A stretch of DNA of 64,000 nt from CAIOYC01 sp038327995 (lineage in GTDB: Bacteria > Pseudomonadota > Alphaproteobacteria > Caulobacterales > Caulobacteraceae): assembly GCA_038327995.1 (NCBI GenBank), contig JBBQLP010000005.1, positions 18,604-82,603 of the forward strand, written 5' to 3'. Position numbers and translations under genes: made by a program. Positions within the stretch are counted from its first letter, which is position 1. Each line of letters begins with the position of its first letter. This document shows, in pieces, positions 43,549 to 50,963 of the stretch. Under the pieces are notes generated by a model. It saw nothing but the letters and a program-made list of their open reading frames with translations. It ran no database searches and was not told where the DNA came from.

Positions 43549-44163
43549 ATGTCTGAATTCGAATACGATAGCGTAGATTCGCACGACGAAGCCGTGCGGA
43601 TAAGCGGTCGGGTGAAGTGGTTTGACCCCGGTAAAGGGTACGGCTTCATCATACCTGACGATCCGGGCCAGACGGATTTGAAGGATGTGCTCCTGCACGT
43701 GACGAGCCTTCGGCATTTTGGACATGAAAATGCGCTTGAGGGATCGGTGATTATTTGCGACGCCGTGCGCCGCCCGAAAGGTTGGCAGGTCTCGACGGTG
43801 GTCGAACTTGATGAATCTTCGGCCACGCCTTCGCCTGAGCGCATTCACTCTGATGACGGGGTCCGGGCAATGCGTGCGGATTCCGCACCGCGTCCGGCGA
43901 GAGACCACGGCCAGGACAGCCAGCCGCCCCGGCACGCGGCGCTGTCGGCCGGTCCTCTGGAGCGCGCCACGGTCAAATGGTTCAACCGCACCAAGGGCTA
44001 TGGCTTTGTGATGCGCGAGGGCGAGGCAGGCGATATCTTTGTCCATATCGAGACCCTGCGTCGCTGTGGTCTGGACGATCTGCAACCGGGTGAAACGGTG
44101 ATGGTGCGCTTCGCCGACGGCCCCAAGGGACTTGTCGTGGCGGAGATTGAAGGGCCTAACTGA
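43549..44163 (+). CDS. Double cold-shock-domain protein
   Basis: 204-residue protein with two cold-shock domains joined by a flexible linker. The first spans ~18-85 with RVKWFDPGKGYGFI, the second ~137-202 with TVKWFNRTKGYGFV; both keep the KGYGF RNP1 core, and RNP2 reads VLLHVTSL in the first and IFVHIETL in the second. The linker (~90-135) is rich in Asp, Arg, Pro. Such two-domain proteins (CspC/CspD-like) are known in Caulobacter, where they act as RNA chaperones. Cold regulation cannot be read from the sequence. Confidence 0.93.
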   Translation: MSEFEYDSVDSHDEAVRISGRVKWFDPGKGYGFIIPDDPGQTDLKDVLLHVTSLRHFGHENALEGSVIICDAVRRPKGWQVSTVVELDESSATPSPERIHSDDGVRAMRADSAPRPARDHGQDSQPPRHAALSAGPLERATVKWFNRTKGYGFVMREGEAGDIFVHIETLRRCGLDDLQPGETVMVRFADGPKGLVVAEIEGPN

Positions 44164-44181
44164 CTGCAATTCTGGCAGTCA
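44161..44181 (+). other. Hairpin overlapping the csp stop codon
   Basis: TGACTGC (44161-44167) and GCAGTCA (44175-44181) form a perfect 7-bp stem with a 7-nt loop; the left arm contains the TGA stop. No U-tract follows, so it is not a standard terminator; it may protect the 3' end or lower read-through into the cyclase gene. Confidence 0.45.
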
Positions 44182-44195
44182 GGGCGGCGAACTTC

Positions 44196-45005
44196 ATGAA
44201 GGCTCGGTTTTGGCTGCCAGCGCTGGTCGCCTGCGCATTCGTGGCGACGGCAGGGGCGCAAGCGGCGACACCGGTATACGGGTTTCACATCGTCCATACC
44301 TGGCCCCACGACAAGAGCGCCTTCACCGAAGGGCTCTTCTGGCAGGACGGTTTCCTCTATGAGAGTACGGGCCTCGAAGGCCATTCCTTCATCCGCAAGC
44401 GGCGGTTGGAGACCGGAGAAGTGCTGCAATCGCGCACGGTGCCGCCCCAGTATTTCGGCGAGGGAATTGTCGCGTGGAAGGATCGGTTGATTGAACTGAC
44501 CTGGCAGTCGCAGATCGGCTTCGTCTATGACCTGAAGACGCTCGCGCCGTTTTCGGAGTTTCACTATCCGGGGGAAGGTTGGGCGCTGACGCACGACGAT
44601 CACCGCCTGATCATGAGCGACGGGACCGCCGAGCTTCGCTTTCTCGACCCCGAAACCTTGAAGGAAACCGGACGGGTGAAGGTGACGGACGAGGGCCGAC
44701 CCGTCGTCGACATCAATGAACTCGAATATGTGCACGGGGAGGTCTTCGCCAACATCTGGCACACCAACAGGATCGCGCGCATCGATCCGAAGTCTGGAAA
44801 GGTGGTCGGATGGATCGATCTGACGGGCATCATCAAACCGGCGGAGCTTCCCGATTCGACGGACGCGGTTCTGAACGGCATCGCTTATGACGCCAAGGCC
44901 GACCGCCTGTTCGTCACTGGAAAGCTCTGGCCCAAGCTGTTCGAGATTAAACTGGTGCGTAAATCCAGCACCGTTCACGGAACAGACCGGCGCAAGCGTG
45001 GCTGA
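44196..45005 (+). CDS. Exported glutaminyl-peptide cyclotransferase
   Basis: 269-residue protein with a signal peptide (MKARFWLPALVACAFVATAGAQA), member of the beta-propeller glutamine-cyclotransferase family that turns N-terminal Gln into pyroglutamate. HDKSAFTEGLFWQDGFLYESTG, then QYFGEGIVAWKDRLIELTW and the C-terminal DAVLNGIAYDAKADRLFVTGKLWPKLFE read in parts are typical. It overlaps the thioesterase gene by 8 nt. Confidence 0.9.
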   Translation: MKARFWLPALVACAFVATAGAQAATPVYGFHIVHTWPHDKSAFTEGLFWQDGFLYESTGLEGHSFIRKRRLETGEVLQSRTVPPQYFGEGIVAWKDRLIELTWQSQIGFVYDLKTLAPFSEFHYPGEGWALTHDDHRLIMSDGTAELRFLDPETLKETGRVKVTDEGRPVVDINELEYVHGEVFANIWHTNRIARIDPKSGKVVGWIDLTGIIKPAELPDSTDAVLNGIAYDAKADRLFVTGKLWPKLFEIKLVRKSSTVHGTDRRKRG

Positions 45006-45426
45006 CTCACCCGCTCCGCGCTTCCCGCCCGACGGCTTCATCCTGTCGGAGAACCGAGGGCCCTACAGCCTGCACAACGGTCCACATTATCATCACCCGA
45101 GTCAGGAGGGCGCTCGGCACGGCTTCCTCGCCCTACCCCGACATTGCAATGGGCTTGGCATTGTCCACGGCGGGATGCTCGCCACCTTCCTGGACGGTCT
45201 TCTGGGGCACGCCGTCAGCCGAGCCGCGAAGGCGACCGGCGTCACCATTCACCTGTCGCTGGACTATCTGTCCATGGCCCGCGCCGGGGATTGGATCGAA
45301 GGGGAAGCGCGGGTCAACCGGCTGGCCCGTGACGTGGCGTTCGCCGAGGCGCGCGGTTTCGTTGGAGACCGCGACGTGATTCGGGCCACGGCGGTCTTCA
45401 AGGTGCTTGAACGCCGGCGCGCCTGA
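44998..45426 (+). CDS. PaaI-type hotdog thioesterase
   Basis: 142-residue hotdog-fold acyl-CoA thioesterase. The core helix motif is GLGIVHGGMLATFLDGLLGHA (HGG motif read in parts), followed by VTIHLSLDYLSMARAGDWIEG. The start at GTG 44998 overlaps the cyclase stop. Substrate unknown; PaaI relatives hydrolyse aromatic or medium-chain acyl-CoA. Confidence 0.85.
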   Translation: MADSPAPRFPPDGFILSENRGPYSLHNGPHYHHPSQEGARHGFLALPRHCNGLGIVHGGMLATFLDGLLGHAVSRAAKATGVTIHLSLDYLSMARAGDWIEGEARVNRLARDVAFAEARGFVGDRDVIRATAVFKVLERRRA

Positions 45427-45501
45427 ACAAAGGACGCTCCCATTTGCCCCTTACTGCGTTGCCGTGACGAGCGACGCGTGGCAAGAGAGCGCTCCGTAAA
45501 A

Positions 45502-45578
<77 letters not shown>

Positions 45579-45597
45579 ACGGTTCTGGAGATTGGCC

Positions 45598-45903
45598 ATG
45601 CTCGCGCGCATCTATCGACCGGCCAAGTCGGCCATGCAGGCGGGACTGGCCAAGACCCAAGACTGGGTGCTGGAGTTCGAGCCCGCCTCGGCGCGCACAC
45701 CCGATCCCCTGACCGGCTGGACCTCTTCGGGCGACATGAACGGCCAGGTGCGGATGCGCTTCGCCACGGAAGCCGAAGCGGTGGACTACGCCCAGCGCCA
45801 CGGGATCGCCTTTCACCTGCAGGCCCCCAAGACGCCCCGCAAGATCATCAAAGCCTATGCCGACAACTTCGCCGTTCAACGCCGGGCGCCCTGGACCCAT
45901 TGA
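45598..45903 (+). CDS. NDUFS4-type complex I accessory subunit
   Basis: 101-residue homolog of the 18-kDa (NDUFS4) supernumerary subunit found in alphaproteobacteria and mitochondria, which braces the NADH-oxidising arm. ARIYRPAKSAMQAG, GWTSSGDMNGQVRMRF, EAVDYAQRHGI and the C-terminal YADNFAVQRRAPWTH are diagnostic. The ATG 45598 follows the tRNA by 20 bp; nuoG begins 100 bp later. Being directly upstream of nuoG fits a shared function. Confidence 0.93.
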   Translation: MLARIYRPAKSAMQAGLAKTQDWVLEFEPASARTPDPLTGWTSSGDMNGQVRMRFATEAEAVDYAQRHGIAFHLQAPKTPRKIIKAYADNFAVQRRAPWTH

Positions 45904-46003
45904 GTCTTCGTCACTCACCCCTTGAACCGCGGGTCCAAATGCGCGACCACGCACGCGAAACCGTTTATCGCTTCCACCTCGTTCGCAGGGACCCGCCAGC
46001 GCC

Positions 46004-48055
46004 ATGCCCATAGCCAAGGTCAACGGCGTCGAGGTCGAGTTCGAGCAGGGCATGACGGTGCTGCAGGTGGCGGAGCTGGCGGGGGAGGAGATCCCGCGCT
46101 TCTGCTATCACGAGCGCCTGTCCATCGCTGGCAACTGCCGGATGTGCCTGGTTGAAGTGAAGCCCGGCCCGCCCAAACCGCAGGCGAGTTGCGCCCTACC
46201 CGCCGCCGATAAGCAGGAGATTTTCACCAACACGCCGATGGTGAAGAAGGCCCGCGAGGGGGTGATGGAGTTCCTGCTCATCAACCACCCGCTCGACTGC
46301 CCGATCTGCGATCAGGGCGGGGAATGTGACCTGCAGGACGAGGCGCTCGGCTACGGGCGCGACGACAGCCGCTATCTGGAAAACAAGCGCGCCGTCGAAG
46401 AGAAGTTTATGGGCCCGCTGATCAAGACAGTGATGACCCGCTGCATCCAGTGCACCCGCTGCGTGCGCTTCGCCACCGAGATCGCGGGCGTGTCGGAGAT
46501 CGGCATGATCGGGCGCGGCGAGGATGCGGAAATCACCACCTATCTCGAAGGCGCGGTCACATCCGAGCTCAGCGGCAACCTCGCCGACATCTGCCCGGTG
46601 GGCGCGCTGACCCACAAGCCGTGGGCCTTCAACTACCGCCCCTGGGAGTTGAAGAAGACCGAGAGCATCGACGTGATGGATGCGGTGGGCTCGGCGATCC
46701 GGGTGGATGCGCGGGGGGCGGAGGTGATGCGCATTCTTCCGCGCGTCAATGAGGAGATCAACGAGGAGTGGATCTCCGACAAGACCCGCTATGCCGTCGA
46801 TGGCCTGATGCGCCAGCGGTTGGATCGGCCCTATGTGCGGGTGGCTGGCAAGCTGGTGGAAGCCAGCTGGGCGCAGGCGTTTGCGGCCGTCGCCAGCAAG
46901 ATCAAAAGCGCCAAGCCTGAGCGCATCGGCGTGATCGCGGGCGATCTCTCCGCCGCCGAGGAGATGAAGGCGGCAATGGACCTCTTCACCTCGCTAGGGG
47001 TGACGAACCTCGACTGCCGCCAGGACGGTTCGGCGCTTCATCCAAAGTATGGCCGCGAGAGCTACCTCTTCAACTCCACCATCATGGGGATCGAGGAGGC
47101 GGACGCGATCATGTTGATCGGCTGCAATCCCCGCCTTGATGCGCCGCTGGTCAATGCCCGTATCCGCAAGCGCTGGGTGCGGGGCGATGTGCTGATCGGC
47201 GTGATCGGCGAACAGGTCGATCTTTCGTATAGCTACAACTACCTCGGCGCGGGCGCCGACAGCCTCGCCAAGTTCGCCGACCACGCGCCTCCCTCCAAGA
47301 AAGCCCCGATGATCATCGTGGGCGAGGCGGCGTTGCGCGGCCCGGATGGCGCGGCGGTGCTGGCGCTGGCGGCCAAGGCGGCGGGCTCCATGGGTTTGGT
47401 GCGCGAGGGCTGGAACGGCTTCAACGTGCTGCATACCGCCGCCGCGCGAGTCGGCGGCCTCGACATGGGCTTCGTGCCCGGGAAAGGCGGCAAGACCGCT
47501 CCGGAAATGGTGGCGAAGGGCGCGCTAGACGTGCTGGTCCTGCTAGGCGCCGACGAGATTGATACCTCGGCGTCAGACGCCTTTGTGATCTATCTCGGCA
47601 GCCACGGAGATGCGGGCGCGCACCGGGCGGACGTGATCCTGCCGGGCGCTGCCTACACCGAAAAAGACGGGCTCTACGTCAACACCGAAGGGCGGGTGCA
47701 GATGGCCCAGCGCGCGGTCTTCCCCAAGGGCGAGGCGCGAGAGGACTGGGCGGTGCTGCGGGCGCTGTCTGAACAGGTGGGTGCGCGGCTGCCCTACGAT
47801 ACGCTGGAGCAGCTTCGCGCAAAGCTGATGGGCGATCATCCGACCTTCGGCCAGATCGACTATGCGCCGGGCGCGGCGACCGCGGCGAGCTTCGACCTTT
47901 CCAAGGTGGGGAAGGCCGGGAAAGCCTCCGACGCGCCATTCAAGAACGCCGCTCCCGACTTCTACCTCACCAACCCCATCGCGCGATCCAGCGTCACCAT
48001 GGCCGAATGCTCGGCCTTGCACGCTGCCAAGCGTGTCCCGATGGCGGCGGAGTAG
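46004..48055 (+). CDS. nuoG: NADH-quinone oxidoreductase subunit G
   Basis: 683-residue iron-sulfur subunit of the peripheral arm of complex I. The N-terminal ferredoxin-like domain has CYHERLSIAGNCRMC for the 2Fe-2S cluster, then HPLDCPICDQGGECDLQD for N5/N4-type clusters and CIQCTRCVRFATE plus DICPVGAL for 4Fe-4S centres; a molybdopterin-like domain follows without cofactor. nuoH follows after 3 bp. nuoF is not upstream as it is in standard operons. Confidence 0.97.
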   Translation: MPIAKVNGVEVEFEQGMTVLQVAELAGEEIPRFCYHERLSIAGNCRMCLVEVKPGPPKPQASCALPAADKQEIFTNTPMVKKAREGVMEFLLINHPLDCPICDQGGECDLQDEALGYGRDDSRYLENKRAVEEKFMGPLIKTVMTRCIQCTRCVRFATEIAGVSEIGMIGRGEDAEITTYLEGAVTSELSGNLADICPVGALTHKPWAFNYRPWELKKTESIDVMDAVGSAIRVDARGAEVMRILPRVNEEINEEWISDKTRYAVDGLMRQRLDRPYVRVAGKLVEASWAQAFAAVASKIKSAKPERIGVIAGDLSAAEEMKAAMDLFTSLGVTNLDCRQDGSALHPKYGRESYLFNSTIMGIEEADAIMLIGCNPRLDAPLVNARIRKRWVRGDVLIGVIGEQVDLSYSYNYLGAGADSLAKFADHAPPSKKAPMIIVGEAALRGPDGAAVLALAAKAAGSMGLVREGWNGFNVLHTAAARVGGLDMGFVPGKGGKTAPEMVAKGALDVLVLLGADEIDTSASDAFVIYLGSHGDAGAHRADVILPGAAYTEKDGLYVNTEGRVQMAQRAVFPKGEAREDWAVLRALSEQVGARLPYDTLEQLRAKLMGDHPTFGQIDYAPGAATAASFDLSKVGKAGKASDAPFKNAAPDFYLTNPIARSSVTMAECSALHAAKRVPMAAE

Positions 48056-48058
48056 CCG

Positions 48059-49132
48059 ATGGATTGGCTCAACGGCTCAAACCCGGTCGGATGGACGGTG
48101 CTTACCGTTGTCCAGATACTCTTTATCTCAGTCGTCCTTTTGATCGCCATTGCCTTTGTCCTCCTGGCTGACCGGAAAATCTGGGCGGGGGTTCAGCTTC
48201 GCAAGGGTCCCAACGTCGTCGGTCCGTTCGGCCTGTTGCAGACCTTCGCCGACCTGATGAAGTTCTGCCTGAAGGAGATCATCATCCCGGCGGGGGCGGA
48301 CAAGATCGTCTTCCTCTTCGCGCCCATCCTGTCGACGGTCCTGGCGCTGGGCGCCTGGGCGGTCATCCCGTTCGGTCCGGGATGGATGGTCAGCAACATC
48401 AACGTTGGCGTGCTCTACCTGTTCGCGGTCTCCTCCCTCGGTGTCTACGGCATCATCATGGGCGGCTGGGCGTCGAACTCGAAATACCCCTTCCTCGGTG
48501 GACTTCGCTCGGCGGCTCAGATGGTGAGCTATGAGGTCTCCATCGGCTTCATCATCATCACGGTGATCCTGCTCTCGGGCTCGATGAGCCTGACCACCAT
48601 CGTGGAGAAACAGGGCGGAGGCTTCTGGAACTGGAACGTGCTGGGCGGCAACGGCCTAGTCGGTTTGCCCGCGGCGCTGGTCATGTTCCCGATGATGGTG
48701 ATGTTCTTCATCTCGGCGTTGGCGGAGACCAATCGCCCGCCGTTCGACCTGCCCGAAGCCGAAAGCGAGCTGGTGGCAGGGTATCAGGTGGAGTATTCGG
48801 CCACGCCGTTCCTGCTCTTCTTCCTCGCCGAATACGTCAACATCGTCCTGATGTGCGCGATGATGTCGATCCTCTTTTTCGGCGGATGGCAGGCTCCCTG
48901 GCCGACGCCGTATCTGGCCCACTGGCCCGCGACGCTGGCGAGCCTGCACGGCTTTGTCATGATGCTGACCAAGACCCTATTCTGGTTCTTCATGTTCTCC
49001 ATGGTGAAGGCCATCGTGCCCCGCTATCGCTACGACCAGTTGATGCGGCTGGGGTGGAAGATCTTCCTGCCCACCAGCCTCGCCGCTGTGGTGGTCGTGG
49101 CGGCGTGGCGGGTGTTTGGGCCGGTCGCATGA
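48059..49132 (+). CDS. nuoH: NADH-quinone oxidoreductase subunit H
   Basis: 357-residue membrane subunit at the quinone pocket. LLADRKIWAGVQLRKGPNVVGP, FADLMKFCLKEIIIPAGADK read in parts, EVSIGFIIITV, and ETNRPPFDLPEAESELVAGY are hallmark sequences. Its last codon overlaps the small ORF at 49129 (ATGA). Confidence 0.97.
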   Translation: MDWLNGSNPVGWTVLTVVQILFISVVLLIAIAFVLLADRKIWAGVQLRKGPNVVGPFGLLQTFADLMKFCLKEIIIPAGADKIVFLFAPILSTVLALGAWAVIPFGPGWMVSNINVGVLYLFAVSSLGVYGIIMGGWASNSKYPFLGGLRSAAQMVSYEVSIGFIIITVILLSGSMSLTTIVEKQGGGFWNWNVLGGNGLVGLPAALVMFPMMVMFFISALAETNRPPFDLPEAESELVAGYQVEYSATPFLLFFLAEYVNIVLMCAMMSILFFGGWQAPWPTPYLAHWPATLASLHGFVMMLTKTLFWFFMFSMVKAIVPRYRYDQLMRLGWKIFLPTSLAAVVVVAAWRVFGPVA

Positions 49133-49356
49133 TAGTGGCCTTGGTCCTAGCTGCGATCCAGTCTCCAGTGTCAAAACCGATTATCCAGGCGCCTGAATGC
49201 GAGCGCATCATCGAGCAGAAAAAGTGCGAAAAAGAACTGCCGCTAAATGGCTTTTTCTGTTTGTGGGTAAATAAGCAATGTGTGACGCACGACACCCAGC
49301 CCATTTTGACCGCGCATGGGGTTGTGCCCAGAATTAGCAAAGCAGAGGGTCACTGA
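49129..49356 (+). CDS. Small Cys-containing exported-like ORF between nuoH and nuoI
   Basis: 75-residue ORF overlapping the nuoH stop by 4 nt (ATGA) and the nuoI start by 1 nt (TGATG), so it looks translationally coupled on both sides. A short hydrophobic start (MIVALVLAAIQSPVS) could act as a signal peptide. Four Cys at residues 24, 33, 44 and 51 suggest two disulfides or a metal site (pattern C-x8-C-x10-C-x6-C). Base composition is visibly AT-richer than nuoH and nuoI. No standard nuo operon has a gene here and I recognise no family. A non-functional insertion preserved in frame is the alternative. Confidence 0.6.
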   Translation: MIVALVLAAIQSPVSKPIIQAPECERIIEQKKCEKELPLNGFFCLWVNKQCVTHDTQPILTAHGVVPRISKAEGH

Positions 49357-49853
49357 TGTCCTTCATGTCCCGCATCACCCAGGCCGCCAAGGGCGCCATG
49401 CTGGCGGACTTCACCGGCGCCTTCTTCCTCTCTCTGCGCCAGATGGGACGGCCCAAGGCGACCATCATGTATCCGTTCGAGAAGGGCCCGCTGTCGCCGC
49501 GCTTCCGGGGGGAACACGTGCTTCGGCGCTATCCCAACGGGGAGGAGCGGTGCATCGCCTGCAAGCTCTGCGAGGCGATCTGCCCGGCCCAGGCCATCAC
49601 CATCGAGGCGGAACCCCGCGCCGACGGTTCGCGCCGCACCACACGCTATGATATCGACATGGTGAAGTGCATCTACTGCGGCCTGTGCCAGGAAGCCTGC
49701 CCGGTGGACGCCATTGTCGAGGGGCCGAACTTCGAGTTCGCCACCGAGACCCGCGAGGAACTCTACTACGACAAGGAACGCCTGCTCGCCAACGGCGACC
49801 GCTGGGAGCGCGAGATCGCAAAATGTCTGGAGATGGACGCGCCGTATCGGTAA
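49356..49853 (+). CDS. nuoI: NADH-quinone oxidoreductase subunit I
   Basis: 165-residue ferredoxin-like subunit carrying two 4Fe-4S clusters (N6a, N6b): CIACKLCEAICPAQAI and CIYCGLCQEACPVDAI. PRFRGEHVLRRYPNGEERC is the family lead-in. Start ATG 49356 shares bases with the preceding TGA. It is separated from nuoJ by 192 bp with a palindromic repeat, unlike the tight spacing elsewhere in the operon. Confidence 0.97.
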   Translation: MSFMSRITQAAKGAMLADFTGAFFLSLRQMGRPKATIMYPFEKGPLSPRFRGEHVLRRYPNGEERCIACKLCEAICPAQAITIEAEPRADGSRRTTRYDIDMVKCIYCGLCQEACPVDAIVEGPNFEFATETREELYYDKERLLANGDRWEREIAKCLEMDAPYR

Positions 49854-49894
49854 GAGGGGCGCGGATTCGTAGGGGTTTCTAACCGCCCTTCCTT

Positions 49895-49999
49895 CCGTCA
49901 CCCTCGGGCTTGTCCCGAGGGTCCACAGCGCAGCCCGCGCCGTGATCGGAGAGGGGGCGCCCCGACCGTGGATCCTCGGGACAAGCCCGAGGATGACGG
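49895..49999. repeat. Large inverted repeat between nuoI and nuoJ
   Basis: Two 31-bp arms, 49895-49925 and 49969-49999, are inverted copies with two mismatches. Each arm contains its own palindrome (CCCTCGGGCTTGTCCCGAGGG-type; core TCGGG-CTTGT-CCCGA). The GTCACCCTCGGGCTTGTCCC type is a dispersed repeat in many alphaproteobacteria. In RNA it can form a long hairpin followed by CTTTTTG, so it might attenuate nuoJ-N or shield upstream mRNA. Confidence 0.85.
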
Positions 50000-50045
50000 G
50001 CTTTTTGAAATCTCGGGCTTCGGCCACGGAGGGCTGGATTAGTTC

Positions 50046-50651
50046 ATGGACGTTGCGGCCATCGCCTTTTACGCGCTGTCGACGATCTCAATCGTGTCGG
50101 CGCTCATGGTCGTTACAGCGCGAAATCCGGTGCACTCGGTCCTGTTCCTGATCCTCAGCTTCTTTACCGCAGCGGGGCTGTTCGTTCTGCTGGGCGCCGA
50201 GTTTCTGGCGATGCTCCTGGTGGTGGTTTACGTCGGCGCGGTGGCGGTGCTTTTCCTGTTCGTTGTCATGATGCTGGACGTGGACTTCGGCTCGTTACGC
50301 GAGGGCTTCGTGCGCTACCTGCCCGTCGGCGGGGTAGTCGCGGCCTTCCTGCTCGGCGAGATGGTGCTGGTAGCGACGGCCGTTGCTCAAAGGGGCGCGA
50401 AGCCCGGCCCGGCCTACGCCTCCAACATCACCAATACCGAGACCATCGGTCGGGTGCTCTATACCGACTACATCTATTTCTTCCAGGCGGCGGGGCTGGT
50501 TCTGCTGGTGGCCATGATCGGGGCCATCGTGCTGACCCTGCGCCACAAGCCCGGCGTCAAGCGCCAGGACATCGCCGCCCAGACCGCCCGCACCGAAGCG
50601 GCGGGCCTTCGCATCATGCAGCCGAAGACCGGCGAGGGGATTTCCGAGTGA
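50046..50651 (+). CDS. nuoJ: NADH-quinone oxidoreductase subunit J
   Basis: 201-residue membrane subunit with five hydrophobic helices. ARNPVHSVLFLILSFFTAAGLF, then AEFLAMLLVVVYVGAVAVLFLFVVMML and FGSLRE are the family core (pi-bulge helix region). It ends overlapping nuoK by 4 nt. Confidence 0.96.
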   Translation: MDVAAIAFYALSTISIVSALMVVTARNPVHSVLFLILSFFTAAGLFVLLGAEFLAMLLVVVYVGAVAVLFLFVVMMLDVDFGSLREGFVRYLPVGGVVAAFLLGEMVLVATAVAQRGAKPGPAYASNITNTETIGRVLYTDYIYFFQAAGLVLLVAMIGAIVLTLRHKPGVKRQDIAAQTARTEAAGLRIMQPKTGEGISE

Positions 50652-50959
50652 CCTCCATCGGCCTGCCCCACTACCTGACCGTCGCGGCGATCCTGTTTAC
50701 CATCGGCGTGTTCGGCATCTTCGTGAACCGGCGCAACATCATCGTCATCCTGATGGCGATCGAGCTGATCCTTCTGGCCGTGAACATCAACCTCGTGGCC
50801 TTTTCCAGTTTCCTGCACAACGTGACGGGGCAGATCTTCGCCATGTTCGTCCTCACCGTGGCAGCCGCGGAGGCGGCGGTAGGGCTGGCGATTCTCGTCA
50901 CCTTCTTCCGCAACCGCGGCGATATCGAAGTCGACCAAGCCAATATGATGAAGGGCTGA
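50648..50959 (+). CDS. nuoK: NADH-quinone oxidoreductase subunit K
   Basis: 103-residue three-helix antiporter-like subunit; the conserved Glu residues are in LMAIELILLAVN (helix 2) and AAAEAAVGLAI (helix 3). Start GTG 50648 overlaps nuoJ. nuoL follows after 4 bp. Confidence 0.96.
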   Translation: MTSIGLPHYLTVAAILFTIGVFGIFVNRRNIIVILMAIELILLAVNINLVAFSSFLHNVTGQIFAMFVLTVAAAEAAVGLAILVTFFRNRGDIEVDQANMMKG

Positions 50960-50963
50960 CCGG

